A stretch of 50,933 nucleotides of DNA from Clostridia bacterium (GCA_009930175.1 RZYW01000005.1:1-50933), one strand, 5' to 3'; shown: positions 17,214 through 27,395, counted from the stretch's first letter. The notes: generated from the letters alone by a model not told the origin. Numbers and translations: made by a program.

Positions 17214-18899
17214 ATGACTGAAAAGAAAAACCCGATGGAAAAGAACGGATTAGGTCCCTATACTCCCAGCAGAAATCAAAATATTGGGAAAAACCCCAAC
17301 ATTACAACGGCGGCGGGATCCCCGGTGACAGACAATCAAAATTCAATGACAGCAGGTAAAAGAGGACCGTTAGCATTACAGGATGTGTGGTTCTTAGAAA
17401 AAATGGCTCATTTTGACAGAGAGGTAATACCTGAAAGAAGAATGCATGCTAAAGGTTCCGGAGCTTTTGGAACTTTTACTGTAACTCACGACATTACTAA
17501 ATATACAAAAGCAAAAATATTTTCAGAAGTAGGTAAAAAAACAGAAATGTTAGCCCGCTTTTCAACAGTAGCAGGTGAAAGAGGAGCCGCAGATGCAGAA
17601 AGAGATATTCGTGGTTTTGCCTTAAAATTTTATACTGAAGAAGGCAACTAGGATATGGTTGGAAACAACACGCCGGTATTTTTCTTCAGAGACCCGTTAA
17701 AGTTTATCGACCTTAATCACGCAGTAAAAAGAGATCCCAGAACCAACATGAGAAGTGCAAATACAAACTGGGATTTTTGGAGTTCTTTACCCGAAGCACT
17801 TTTACAGGTAACAATTATTATGGGTGACAGAGGAATTCCATCATCCTACAGACATATGCACGGATTCAGCTCTCACGCCTACAGTTTCATCAACAGCGAT
17901 AACAAGAGGGTTTGGGTAAAATTCCATTTCAGATCTCAGCAGGGAATTCAGAACTTTACAGATCAGGAATCAGGAAAAGTTGTTGGAATGGACAGAGAGT
18001 CTCATCAAAGAGACCTTTATGAAGCAATAGAACAAAAGAAATTCCCAAAATGGAAGGTCTATGTTCAAATAATGACTGAAGAACAAGCAGATGCAATGGA
18101 AAACAACCCATTTGATTTAACTAAAATGTGGTTGAAAAAAGATTATCCATTAATTCCAGTAGGGGAGTTCGAGTTAAACAGAAATCCAGAAAACTATTTT
18201 GCAGAAATAGAACAGGCTGGTTTTAACCCGGCAAGCGTTGTTCCAGGAATTAGTTTTTCACCAGACAGAATGCTGCAAGGCAGACTATTCTCATATGGAG
18301 ATGCTCAAAGATACCGCCTTGGTGTAAATCACCATCAGATTCCGGTAAATATGCCAAAAGGTGTTCAGCATCCACACAGCTTCCACCGTGACGGACAAAT
18401 GCGGGTAGATGGAAACTTAGGCAGTGAGCTGCACTATGAACCAAACAGCTACGGCAACTGGAAAGACGATCAGGCAAACAATGAGCCGGTACAAAAGGGT
18501 GGAGACATTTTTAGATATGACTTCAGGGAAGATGATGCGGATTACTATACACAGCCAGGACTTCTTTTCCGGGCAATGACAGAGGATCAAAAGCAGGTTT
18601 TATTTGACAATACAGCAAGAAATATGGGAGATTCAACTCTTCAGATTAAACACAGACACATCTTTAACTGTTACCAGGCAGACCCTGAGTACGGTAAAGG
18701 CGTAGCAAAAGCAATGAATATTTCAATAGATGATGTGGATTTAAACTTACCAAAGAAAGATTCCCACGAAAACCTTTGGAAAGCCAATAATATGCATCCG
18801 GAATTAAATATTCCAACAGAACCTGTAGATTCAGGAAGAGAGATAGACACTAACACAAGTGACTATATCGATCCTGAAACAGATCCTTGGCTTCTATAA
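17214..18899 (+). pseudogene. katA: haem catalase, interrupted by one in-frame TAG
   Basis: Catalase converts H2O2 to water and oxygen. The track shows two ORFs (145 and 414 residues), but they are one frame broken by TAG at 17,649-17,651 (codon 146). The family reads [20 protein letters not shown]; here it is EEGN[19 protein letters not shown], so TGG (Trp) became TAG. The distal catalytic His is upstream ([12 protein letters not shown], His78). The catalytic Asn (VGNN) and haem-ligand Tyr ([14 protein letters not shown]) are downstream, so neither half can work alone. Everything else is well preserved (~561 codons), which points to a very recent nonsense mutation, readthrough or a sequencing error. 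Restart at ATG 17,655 would give an inactive fragment. Confidence 0.85.
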
Positions 18900-18919
18900 T
18901 CCTTTAAAGGAATGATTTT

Positions 18920-19723
18920 TTGAATAAGGAAAAAGAATATTGGGAAATAGATCTTGATGATGATTTGGAAAATGAAATAGATATAGAATTGTCAAATGAA
19001 GTGAATAATGCTGAGTATGAAGAGGAACAGGAAGAAAAAAAGAAAATAAATAAGAAAAAGATAAAAAAATATATAGCATTGTCAACTTTGGTTGTTTTTT
19101 TATTATTTTTTGTTGGTACTGTTTTTAAATATTCTAATACACCAGATATAGGTTTTTTAGGGGAGTCCTTTAGGCTTAAACAGGATAAAGAAATAGAAGG
19201 ACTTCAACAAGCTGTAGTTTCCATTAAAAACCACCAAAGTTCAGGAACAGGATTTAACATTAGTCCGGAAGGACATATCTTAACAAATGAACATGTTATT
19301 CGCGATGGCGGGGAAAGTATTTTGGTAAAGTTTCCCTCTGGGGAAAGCTTCAAAGGAAATGTAGATTCGGTTATCCCTGAAATAGATTTTGCAAGTCTTT
19401 CTATTCAGGGAAAGGATCTGCCTTATCTTAAAGTTGGTACTTCAAAGGATATTTTCACAGGACAAGAAGTATTGATTATCGGAAACCCATTAGGAATTTC
19501 AGGTGTTGTAAAAAAAGGTGAAATTATTGGAACTGGAAAAGTATCCGGGATCCAAGATGAAGTTATTTTAATTAAAGGACCTGTTCATAAGGGGAGCAGT
19601 GGAAGCCCTGTATTTAACGAGAATGAAGAAGTAATTGCTATTATTTTTGCAACTCTTGTTCAAGATCAAGAAAAATCAGATGAAATTATAGGTATAGCTA
19701 TACCTATTGATTTAATAAAGTAA
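18920..19723 (+). CDS. membrane-anchored trypsin-like serine protease (copy 2)
   Basis: 267 residues, a paralogue of 13,839-14,642 along its whole length: acidic N-terminus, one transmembrane helix (~50-70, KYIALSTLVVFLLFFVGTVF), then the protease domain with His in TNEHVI, Asp in EIDFASL and Ser in GSSGSPVF. No PDZ domain. TTG start at 18,920 with AAAGGA upstream, 20 nt after the catalase stop, so possibly co-transcribed with it. The acidic tail, TM and KGSSGSPVF regions are best conserved between the copies. Confidence 0.83.
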   Translation: MNKEKEYWEIDLDDDLENEIDIELSNEVNNAEYEEEQEEKKKINKKKIKKYIALSTLVVFLLFFVGTVFKYSNTPDIGFLGESFRLKQDKEIEGLQQAVVSIKNHQSSGTGFNISPEGHILTNEHVIRDGGESILVKFPSGESFKGNVDSVIPEIDFASLSIQGKDLPYLKVGTSKDIFTGQEVLIIGNPLGISGVVKKGEIIGTGKVSGIQDEVILIKGPVHKGSSGSPVFNENEEVIAIIFATLVQDQEKSDEIIGIAIPIDLIK

Positions 19724-19739
19724 AAAGGAAGGTTAAATT

Positions 19740-20141
19740 ATGGAATTAAGTAATAAAAAGATAGTTGAAAATTTTTTAGAAGCTCTTAGTAATGGAGTTA
19801 GTGGTGAAGGATTAAACCAATTTTATCATAATGATGTACTTCAAATTGAATATCCTAATTTATTAACAAAGAATTTAACTGAAAATGATTTGGAAAAAAT
19901 TAAAGAAGGAAGTGTAAAAGGAGCTCAAATTCTTAAAAGCCAATCATACGAACTTGTGAATCTTTATGAGATGGACAATGTAGTAATAATTGAAGCAATT
20001 TGGAGAGGAACCTTAAACATTCCTGTTGGTAAACTTAATCCTGGTGATGAAATGAAAGCTTATTTTGCACAATTTTATGAATTCAAAGATGGCTTAATAT
20101 ACAGGCAAAGAAATTATGACTGTTTTGAAACCTTTATTTAA
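19740..20141 (+). CDS. SnoaL-like / NTF2-fold protein
   Basis: 133 residues with the small alpha+beta cone fold signature (KIVENFLEALSNG, FYHNDVLQIEYPN, then WRGTLNIPVGKL and YFAQFYEFKDGLIYRQRNYD). Members are ketosteroid-isomerase-like enzymes or binding proteins; nothing here fixes the substrate. AAGGAAGG lies before ATG 19,740, 16 nt after the protease gene. Confidence 0.75.
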   Translation: MELSNKKIVENFLEALSNGVSGEGLNQFYHNDVLQIEYPNLLTKNLTENDLEKIKEGSVKGAQILKSQSYELVNLYEMDNVVIIEAIWRGTLNIPVGKLNPGDEMKAYFAQFYEFKDGLIYRQRNYDCFETFI

Positions 20142-20160
20142 TTATGAATAAAGGTTTTTA
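20128..20160. terminator. bidirectional terminator spanning two convergent stop codons
   Basis: AAACCTTTATT / AATAAAGGTTT is a perfect 11-bp stem. The loop holds the TAA of the SnoaL-like gene (20,139-20,141) and, next to it, the TAA of the minus-strand gene (20,142-20,144). Confidence 0.75.
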
Positions 20161-21176
20161 ATACCTTGGTTAAGCTCTTTAATCCATCCAAACTCCATAA
20201 GGATTTTAGTTATTCTAATGTTATCAGGCCACTTTATATAAGTGACATTTTCTAAGTTAATATAAGATGGTTTAGAGTAAGGACTGTAAAGAAGCTTTGA
20301 ATTATTATATACAATAATTCTTGGGTATTCCCAGGGATGAGAGAAATCCCGGTAAGTCATCATTATTAAAGTATCCTCGAACCAGAATTTTGAGTTTTCA
20401 ACATTTTCCATTCGTGACTCAAGAATTTCCTTTGCATTCCGAAGAAGTTTAATTAAACCATCTTTCAGGGAAATATTTTCTTCTGTTTTAGGGTTCTCGG
20501 ATTCAGCATCATCCTTGTAATGTAAATAGCGAAGCCTTGCACAAGGCACAAAGTCTGAAGGTTTTTTTCCAAAAAGAATAACTGCCCCTTTTGTTAAATA
20601 ACCATCAATAATAAAATTATTTTCTTTCAAGAATTCCTCATATGAAAGTTCTGAGTTTAAAATAGATTTATATTCATTAAGTATTTCTAAATCTAAGTCC
20701 TCCAATGAAGCATTTTCTTCAGGAAGATCTTCAAAACGAATTTTATTTTTTTCAGTTTTCAAATATTCATATTTATTTTCAGGAAGTTTCATTGTGGAAT
20801 CATTAAGCCGGATAAAGATATCTCCCTCAATGTTGGATACGATTGTGCTATATGAGGGTTCAACTTTAAAGAGCAAAACAAAGTCCTCACTATTATTAAT
20901 GTGAGTGAAGGGTATTTTTTCAAATTTTAATTTAATGGTGCCTTTACAATAATCCTTAACAACATTCAAAAAAGATTCAAGAGAATTGGCTCCCTCAATT
21001 TGAAATCCTGTCAGGGTTCCTTCATCCTCAATACCAATAGCCAAAAAACCTCCCCCAGTATTTGCAAAACCAATTAAGTGGTGAGCAATTTCCTTTGGTT
21101 CTTTCCTGGCACTTTTTCTGTCAAAAAACTGACCTTCTGACATAGTTGTAAAATCCTTTAAAGTTAAAGAGTACAT
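20142..21176 (-). CDS. AlbA_2 (Schlafen-type) domain protein
   Basis: 344 residues. The N-terminal AlbA_2/Slfn domain shows EGQFFDRKSARKEPKEIAHH and LIGFANTGGGFLAIGIEDEG. The C-terminal half has the RecG-like ATP-binding-type segment seen in this family (MTYRDFSHPWEYPRIIVYNN...). These proteins are usually annotated as putative transcriptional regulators or ATP-binding proteins, and some bacterial Schlafen-like proteins are linked to defence. Function here unknown. Divergent from ddh. Confidence 0.8.
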   Translation of the reverse strand: MYSLTLKDFTTMSEGQFFDRKSARKEPKEIAHHLIGFANTGGGFLAIGIEDEGTLTGFQIEGANSLESFLNVVKDYCKGTIKLKFEKIPFTHINNSEDFVLLFKVEPSYSTIVSNIEGDIFIRLNDSTMKLPENKYEYLKTEKNKIRFEDLPEENASLEDLDLEILNEYKSILNSELSYEEFLKENNFIIDGYLTKGAVILFGKKPSDFVPCARLRYLHYKDDAESENPKTEENISLKDGLIKLLRNAKEILESRMENVENSKFWFEDTLIMMTYRDFSHPWEYPRIIVYNNSKLLYSPYSKPSYINLENVTYIKWPDNIRITKILMEFGWIKELNQGIKNLYS

Positions 21177-21278
21177 TTAATCACCTTGTATACAATATTT
21201 TTTTAATTAATCAATGATATATGTATTTTAAAGAATATATAATAGTATATGCAAGATTTAAGTTTGGGGGGATTCATT

Positions 21279-22265
21279 TTGACTATTAAAATTGGTATTT
21301 TAGGTTATGGAAATTTAGGCAGGGGAGTAGAAAGTTCTATCAGACAAAACCCTGACATGGAACTCGTTGGAGTTTTTACAAGAAGAAATCCAGAGGATGT
21401 TAAGTTAATCACTGCTGATGCAAAGGCTTATCATATTGATGAAGCCATAAAAATGAAAGATGAAATTGACGTTATGATTTTGTGTGGAGGAAGTGCTACA
21501 GATTTGCCAGTACAAACTCCTGAATATGCAAAATTTTTCAATGTTGTTGATAGCTTTGACACTCATGCAGGTATTCCAAAGCATTTTGACAAGGTTGATG
21601 CATCTTCACAAAATTCTGGGAAGATTAGTATAATAGCTGTAGGCTGGGATCCAGGGATGTTTTCATTGAACAGAGTATATGCAAATTCTATTCTTACAGA
21701 AGGTAAGGATTATACTTTTTGGGGCAAGGGAGTAAGCCAGGGACATTCAGATGCAATAAGAAGAGTCGCTGGTGTAAAAGATGGAAAACAATACACTATT
21801 CCAGTTGAAAGCGCTCTTGAATCAGTAAGGCAAGGTAACAACCCTGAATTTACAACAAGAGAAAAGCATTTAAGAGAATGTTTTGTTGTTGCAGATGAAG
21901 GAGCAGATAAAGGGAAAATTGAAAATGAAATAAAGAACATGCCAAATTATTTTGCAGATTATGATACTGTAGTTCACTTTATAACTGAGGAAGAGCTTAA
22001 AAGAGATCACAGCGGAATTCCTCATGGAGGATTTGTAATTAGAAGCGGAAGAACGGGAATAAATAAAGAAAATATGCAGATAATTGAGTACAGTCTTAAT
22101 CTTGACTCTAACCCGGAATTTACAGCATCAGTGCTGACTGCATATGCCAGAGCTGCTTACAGGCTAAACAAGGAAGGACAAAAGGGATGCAAGACTGTAT
22201 TTGATATCCCAGTTTCTTATTTAAGTCAGGAAAGTAATGAAGAACTAAGAAGAAAATATTTATAA
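21279..22265 (+). CDS. ddh: meso-diaminopimelate D-dehydrogenase
   Basis: It makes meso-2,6-diaminopimelate from tetrahydrodipicolinate, NADPH and ammonia in one step, for lysine and peptidoglycan. I set the start at TTG 21,279 (GGGGGG 7 nt upstream), giving 328 residues, the family length. The NADP-binding GILGYGNLGRGVE is at the N-terminus, with substrate-binding FDTHAGIP, GWDPGMFSLNR and GKGVSQGHSDAIRRV further on. TATAAT at 21,238-21,243 is a likely -10. Single-gene unit ended by a hairpin. Confidence 0.93.
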   Translation: MTIKIGILGYGNLGRGVESSIRQNPDMELVGVFTRRNPEDVKLITADAKAYHIDEAIKMKDEIDVMILCGGSATDLPVQTPEYAKFFNVVDSFDTHAGIPKHFDKVDASSQNSGKISIIAVGWDPGMFSLNRVYANSILTEGKDYTFWGKGVSQGHSDAIRRVAGVKDGKQYTIPVESALESVRQGNNPEFTTREKHLRECFVVADEGADKGKIENEIKNMPNYFADYDTVVHFITEEELKRDHSGIPHGGFVIRSGRTGINKENMQIIEYSLNLDSNPEFTASVLTAYARAAYRLNKEGQKGCKTVFDIPVSYLSQESNEELRRKYL

Positions 22266-22267
22266 TT

Positions 22268-22296
22268 AGAGAAGGTCTTTGTGCCTTCTTTTTTTT
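22268..22296 (+). terminator. terminator after ddh
   Basis: AGAAGG / CCTTCT stem followed by eight T's. Confidence 0.75.
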
Positions 22297-22313
22297 ATTA
22301 ACTTAAAATTCAC

Positions 22314-22342
22314 TTGTTGATTTTCCTCTCAGAGTTTATAAT
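22314..22342 (+). promoter_or_regulatory. sigma-A promoter of the RNase J gene
   Basis: TTGTTG - 17 nt - TATAAT, about 50 nt upstream of the ribosome site GGAGGTG at 22,381. Confidence 0.65.
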
Positions 22343-22414
22343 TAACATTAGATACAAATGTCCGGTCTTCTAAATTTTATGGAGGTGTAAGTTATAAAAA
22401 AAGAAGAGAAACTT

Positions 22415-24058
22415 TTGCTAATTCCCCTGGGCGGTCTGGGTGAAGTAGGAAAAAACATGTTGGTCGTTGAGTATGGAAATGATATAGTACTTATCGATGC
22501 AGGGCTAATGTTCCCTGAAGATGAATTACTAGGTATTGATGTAGTAATTCCAGATATTACCTATCTTCAAGAAAATAAAGACAAGCTCAGAGCTATTATA
22601 ATCACTCATGGTCACGAAGATCACATTGGGGCGTTGCCTTATATTCTTAAAGACTTTGACGTTCCTGTATATGGAATGAAACTTGCTATTGCAATAATTA
22701 AATCAAAGTTTAATGAAATCCCAATGACCAGAGAACCTAATTTCCAATTAATAAAGCCTAAAGATGTATTGAAATTCGGCGAAATGGAATTTGAAATTAT
22801 TCAAAGCACTCACTCAATTCCAGATTCAGTTGCAATTTTCATTAAAACTCCTGTTGGAAATGTTTTTCATACTGGAGATTTTAAATTGGATCAAACTCCT
22901 GTTGATGGCAAACTTCTGGATATTAACAGAATTGCTCAAATCAGCGAAGAGGGAGTAATGGTAATGCTTTCAGACAGTACAAATGTTGAGAAAGCAGGCT
23001 TTACTCAATCTGAAAAGGTAGTTGGAGAAGCTTTTAATGAACAATTCAGAGTAGCAAAGGGCAGAATTATAATTGCCACTTTTGCCTCAAACGTTCACCG
23101 AATTAAGCAGGCAATAGATGCTGCTATAAAGTTTGAGAAAAAGGTTTGTATTGTTGGAAGAAGCATGGAAAATGTAACTGCAATTGCTCAAGAGATTGGT
23201 TATTTAACTATTCCCGAGGGAACTCTTATTACTCTAAATGAGATTAATAATTATCCAACAGAGGAAATGGTTATTATAACTACAGGAAGTCAGGGAGAGC
23301 CAATGGCGGCTTTATCAAGAATGGCCAAAGGTGATCACAGACAGATAAAAATTGACTCTGGAGATACTGTTATCATTTCAGCAACGCCAATTCCCGGGAA
23401 TGAAAAATCTGTATATAAAACTATTGATTTTTTATTCAGGCTTGGGGCAAAGGTAGTTTACGAAAAATCATCTGGAACTCATGTTTCTGGTCATGCCAGC
23501 CGCGACGAGCTAAAGCTGATTCTTAATCTGGTAAAACCAGAATATTTTATTCCTGTTCATGGTGAGTACAGAATGTTATTAAAACATGGTGAACTGGCAG
23601 AAGAACTTGGTGTGAAAAAAGAGAATATTTTCGTAGCTGAAAATGGAAATGTAATTGAGTTCACGAAAGAAAAAGGATGTATTTCCGGAAAAGTACCAGC
23701 AGGGAGAGTTCTGGTTGACGGACTTGGTGTTGGAGATATTGGGAATATTGTTTTAAGAGACCGCAGACAATTGTCACAAGATGGAATATTAATAGTTGTA
23801 GCAACTTTAAACAGACAAGCCACTAAATTACTGGCCGGACCAGATATTGTATCCAGAGGTTTTGTTTATGTAAGAGAGTCAGAAGATTTAATGCTGGAAG
23901 CAAAAAGATTTGTCCAGCAAAATCTTGAAGTATCTTTAGAAAATGGAGTTAAAGACTGGGCTACGCTTAAGAATAATATAAGGGACTCTCTTGGAAGATT
24001 TTTATATGAAAAAACTAAGAGAAGACCTATGATTTTACCAATTATTGTTGAGGTATAA
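22415..24058 (+). CDS. rnj: ribonuclease J
   Basis: A metallo-beta-lactamase/beta-CASP nuclease with 5'-exo and endo activity, central to mRNA decay and rRNA processing in Firmicutes. Metal motif HGHEDHIGALPY, HTGDFK, then beta-CASP and C-terminal domains; full length (~547-554 residues). The track starts at TTG 22,415, but GGAGGTG at 22,381-22,387 is 27 nt away, too far. The frame is open back to ATA 22,394, 6 nt after that site, giving the family-like start xKKEEKLLLIPLGG. I suspect an ATA start, or an ATG mutated or misread as ATA. Confidence 0.93.
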   Translation: MLIPLGGLGEVGKNMLVVEYGNDIVLIDAGLMFPEDELLGIDVVIPDITYLQENKDKLRAIIITHGHEDHIGALPYILKDFDVPVYGMKLAIAIIKSKFNEIPMTREPNFQLIKPKDVLKFGEMEFEIIQSTHSIPDSVAIFIKTPVGNVFHTGDFKLDQTPVDGKLLDINRIAQISEEGVMVMLSDSTNVEKAGFTQSEKVVGEAFNEQFRVAKGRIIIATFASNVHRIKQAIDAAIKFEKKVCIVGRSMENVTAIAQEIGYLTIPEGTLITLNEINNYPTEEMVIITTGSQGEPMAALSRMAKGDHRQIKIDSGDTVIISATPIPGNEKSVYKTIDFLFRLGAKVVYEKSSGTHVSGHASRDELKLILNLVKPEYFIPVHGEYRMLLKHGELAEELGVKKENIFVAENGNVIEFTKEKGCISGKVPAGRVLVDGLGVGDIGNIVLRDRRQLSQDGILIVVATLNRQATKLLAGPDIVSRGFVYVRESEDLMLEAKRFVQQNLEVSLENGVKDWATLKNNIRDSLGRFLYEKTKRRPMILPIIVEV

Positions 24059-24066
24059 TCTGTAGT

Positions 24067-24101
24067 CTAAGCACAAACATTTTGTTTGTGCTTAGCTTTT
24101 T
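24067..24101 (+). terminator. strong terminator after rnj
   Basis: CTAAGCACAAAC / GTTTGTGCTTAG, a perfect 12-bp stem with ATTTT loop, followed by CTTTTT. Confidence 0.88.
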
Positions 24102-24125
24102 AATGCATATAAAGGAAGGTAAAAA

Positions 24126-26435
24126 ATGGCAAGAATATCCAAAAAGGCAGAAAAAGAAAACAAAATAAGAAAAGGCAAGATTATTAGCGCTGTCCTGATT
24201 CTTTTTTCAATATATTATTTCTTTATTTCTTTAAGAAGTGATGAAATTGGGAATAATGCAAACCCATTAGATAGTTTTGGAATAATTGGAGGGTTCTTTT
24301 TAAGAACATTTCAACAGTTCTTCGGGGGATTTGATCTTCTGGTTATTGCCTTTATAATTCTCTATGCTGGTTATGTTTTAGTAACCCAGGAACCTGTAAA
24401 GGGATTCAAGCTGTCAGTATACATATTATTAGTGCCTGTGTTACTAGGACTCCTCCATATCAGTTCTCTTGGTCTGAACACTGATTTCAGAATTGGCTTT
24501 GAAGAGGCCCTTTCTGGCTCTGGTGCAGGAATGACAGGATTTCTTTTTGCTTTTTTATACATAAAGTTATTTGGAACTGTTGCCTCTTATCTGGTAGGAG
24601 TACTGACTATCCTTTTATTTGCTCTGTATCTTACTGATTTTCCTTTCTCATATATTGCTGGACAAATTAAGGATTTATTTACTGGTGTAAAAAGAAAGCA
24701 AAAGCCTGTAAAAGAAGTAAAAACGAAAGAAACTGCAATATTTGAAGAAAGTGAACCAAAACCAGAAAGAGAAAAAAATATTATTCCTATTATTAACAAT
24801 TTAAATTTCACACCTGTAAAAAAAGAAGGACAGGAAGAAGCTCCTGCTCAGGAAGAAGTGCCTGTTATTGATACTTCTGTTAAGGGAAAAGTAGTTTCTT
24901 TAGAGGAAGTAAAAAAAGAAAAAGTTAAAGAAAAAGAGTCTGAACCAGAGAAAGAACTTGAAATACCAAAACCTGTATTAGTAAGCAACAAGAAAAAATA
25001 TCAATATCCAGATTTAGATATATTAAAGAATATAGAAACAAACAATAAAATGGATCAGGATATTATTAACAGAAGAGTTAAAGTGCTTGAAGAAACTTTG
25101 GAAAACTTTGGGGTTAAAGGAAAAATCAGCGGAGTAAATTGTGGTCCTGCAATAACTCGCTATGAATTTCAGCCAGCTCCGGGTGTTAAGGTTAGTAAAA
25201 TAGTTAATCTGGCGGATGATATAGCTTTAAGTATGGCTACTGCAGGTGTAAGAATTGCCCCTATCCCTGGTAAAAATGCTATAGGTGTTGAGGTACCTAA
25301 TAAGTATAATATTACTGTTGGAATTAAAAGCGTTCTTGAAACCCTGGATTTTAAAAAGAGCAATTCAAAGTTATCCGTTGCTCTTGGAAAAGATATCGCA
25401 GGTAAGCCAATAATTGCCGATCTAAAAAAAATGCCTCACTTACTTGTTGCAGGTGCAACTGGCTCAGGTAAGAGTGTTTGCATGAACTCAATTATTGCAA
25501 GTATCTTATTTAATGCAAGTCCAGATGAGGTAAAACTCATTATGATTGATCCTAAAATGGTAGAACTGACAGTATATAATGGAATCCCTCACTTAATCAC
25601 TCCTGTTGTTACTGACCCTAAAAAAGCAGCATCTGCTTTAAGATGGGCAGTAAAAGAAATGGAGAACAGATATATGCTCTTTTCTTCAGCAGGTGTAAAA
25701 AGTATAGAAGTATACAATGAAAATGCAGAAAAAAGTGGAGAAGATGATAAAAAACTTCCATATATTGTTGTCTTAATTGATGAATTATCAGATTTAATGA
25801 TGGTTGCCCCAGCTGATGTTGAAGATGCAATTTGCAGAATAGCACAAATGGCAAGGGCCGCAGGCATTCATTTAGTAATTGCAACTCAAAGACCATCAGT
25901 AAATGTTATTACTGGAATAATTAAAGCCAATGTGCCTTCCAGAATTGCCTTCGCAGTATCATCACAGGTGGATTCCAGAACTATTCTTGATATGAATGGT
26001 GCGGAAAAACTTTTAGGCAAGGGAGATATGTTGTACTATCCTTCAGGGGTTCCAAAACCTTTTCGGGTTCAGGGAGTATTTATTTCAGATGATGAAATAG
26101 AAACTTTAGTAATGGAAATAAAAAGTAAAGGTGTTCCAAAGTATGATGAAGGAATAATAAATCAGGAACTGGAATCTGAAACTGAAGAAATAAAAGAGGA
26201 AGCAGAAGAAGATGAATTAATTCCTGATGCCGCAAAACTTTTTATTGAAAACGGGCAGGCATCAATTTCTTTGCTGCAAAGAAGATTTAGAGTAGGATAT
26301 AACAGAGCAGCAAGAATTATTGATCAAATGGAGCAAAAAGGAATTATTGGCGGTTATGAGGGAAGTAAACCTCGTCAAATATTAATAAATCTTGATGATT
26401 ATGACAGATTATTTGAAAATAAAGAAAAAAGTTAA
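24126..26435 (+). CDS. ftsK: DNA translocase FtsK/SpoIIIE
   Basis: 769 residues: four to five N-terminal membrane helices (~20-185), a charged Pro/Glu-rich linker (~190-295), an alpha/beta RecA-like motor (Walker [10 protein letters not shown] near 450, Walker [14 protein letters not shown]) and the C-terminal gamma winged helix ([22 protein letters not shown]). It pumps DNA across the division or sporulation septum. Length and layout fit SpoIIIE/FtsK; the sequence does not decide between division and sporulation roles. Confidence 0.93.
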   Translation: MARISKKAEKENKIRKGKIISAVLILFSIYYFFISLRSDEIGNNANPLDSFGIIGGFFLRTFQQFFGGFDLLVIAFIILYAGYVLVTQEPVKGFKLSVYILLVPVLLGLLHISSLGLNTDFRIGFEEALSGSGAGMTGFLFAFLYIKLFGTVASYLVGVLTILLFALYLTDFPFSYIAGQIKDLFTGVKRKQKPVKEVKTKETAIFEESEPKPEREKNIIPIINNLNFTPVKKEGQEEAPAQEEVPVIDTSVKGKVVSLEEVKKEKVKEKESEPEKELEIPKPVLVSNKKKYQYPDLDILKNIETNNKMDQDIINRRVKVLEETLENFGVKGKISGVNCGPAITRYEFQPAPGVKVSKIVNLADDIALSMATAGVRIAPIPGKNAIGVEVPNKYNITVGIKSVLETLDFKKSNSKLSVALGKDIAGKPIIADLKKMPHLLVAGATGSGKSVCMNSIIASILFNASPDEVKLIMIDPKMVELTVYNGIPHLITPVVTDPKKAASALRWAVKEMENRYMLFSSAGVKSIEVYNENAEKSGEDDKKLPYIVVLIDELSDLMMVAPADVEDAICRIAQMARAAGIHLVIATQRPSVNVITGIIKANVPSRIAFAVSSQVDSRTILDMNGAEKLLGKGDMLYYPSGVPKPFRVQGVFISDDEIETLVMEIKSKGVPKYDEGIINQELESETEEIKEEAEEDELIPDAAKLFIENGQASISLLQRRFRVGYNRAARIIDQMEQKGIIGGYEGSKPRQILINLDDYDRLFENKEKS

Positions 26436-26509
26436 AGAATCGTTTATTTTGTATTTAACAAAATAGTGTATTATGTTAGTATGAATATTATATGCAAGTG
26501 GGTGGTTAT

Positions 26510-27385
26510 TTGTTAGGAATCGGCGAAGAACTAAAAAGAATAAGAGAAGAAAAAGGTCTTTCAATTTATGATGTAGAAAATCAGACTAAAATTAAGGCTA
26601 CCTTTATTGATGCAATTGAAAAGGAGAATTTTGATAAAATTCCTGGACGAGTGTATGTAAAGGGTTTTATTAAGAATTATGCAAAATTTCTTGGTTTGGA
26701 TTATACAGTATATCTGCAGGAAATAAATAAGCATTTTAATGAGGATAACTCTGAAGATATTCTTGCAAATAGTAAACCACAACTTGTCAGACCAGTTAAA
26801 GAAAAAAGATTATCAGATAGAATAATTAAAGGAATTTCTCTTTTGCTGGTTTTAGCACTGCTTTTATTTGGAGGCTACAAAGGCTTTGAATATTTCATGT
26901 CAGAAAAAGCAAAAGAACCCCAAGTAAGTGAAGAAAAACCAGAGGTTCAACCAGATCCTCAACCAGAGAAGGAAGCTGAGCCAGCCGCACCAGCAACAGA
27001 GCCGGATCCAGCACCAGTCACTGAACCTGAGCCAAATCCTGAACCTGAACCAACTCCAGCTACTGAGCCGGAGGCACAACCACAACCAGAAGTTACTCCA
27101 CCTGCACAACCAGTAGCAGAAAAAATGGAGCTGGAAGTTATTATGTCAGAAGGTGGGCCTGGGTTAGATTCTTGCTGGATACAGGTAATTGTTGATGGTA
27201 AACTGGAATTTGAACAAACAATCTTTGCAGGCAGAGAATCAATGAAGTTTACAGGATATAAAACAATTGATTTTACTTATGGTAATGGTGCTGCAGTTAG
27301 AATTAAAGTTAATGGGGTTGACCAGGGAGTTCTTGGAGCCCAGGCGGAAGTTGGAACGAGAAGATATAAAATTGAAGATCTTTAA
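26510..27385 (+). CDS. RodZ-like HTH membrane protein
   Basis: An N-terminal HTH_25 domain (IGEELKRIREEKGLSIYDVENQTKIKATFIDAIE, VKGFIKNYAKFLGLD), a transmembrane helix (~105-125), a Pro/Glu repeat linker (PEPEPxP pattern) and a C-terminal DUF4115-type domain (DSCWIQVIVDGKLEFEQTIFAG). RodZ links MreB to the elongation machinery. I prefer TTG 26,510 (GGTGG just upstream) over the track's 26,492, because the family starts M-GIGEELKR. Follows ftsK, as often in Firmicutes. Confidence 0.85.
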   Translation: MLGIGEELKRIREEKGLSIYDVENQTKIKATFIDAIEKENFDKIPGRVYVKGFIKNYAKFLGLDYTVYLQEINKHFNEDNSEDILANSKPQLVRPVKEKRLSDRIIKGISLLLVLALLLFGGYKGFEYFMSEKAKEPQVSEEKPEVQPDPQPEKEAEPAAPATEPDPAPVTEPEPNPEPEPTPATEPEAQPQPEVTPPAQPVAEKMELEVIMSEGGPGLDSCWIQVIVDGKLEFEQTIFAGRESMKFTGYKTIDFTYGNGAAVRIKVNGVDQGVLGAQAEVGTRRYKIEDL

Positions 27386-27395
27386 GGTTAAATTT

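Noticed and set aside
17649-17651. TAG in katA as pyrrolysine or another recoded residue
   Set aside because: The family has Trp at this site, and TAG is used as an ordinary stop by other genes here (for example the Fic and 33,871-34,695 genes). No pylT or pylS is in the window.
26928-27116. Gln/Asn-rich ORF on the plus strand and Trp-rich ORF on the minus strand
   Set aside because: Both are frame shadows of the Pro/Glu repeat linker in the RodZ-like gene.
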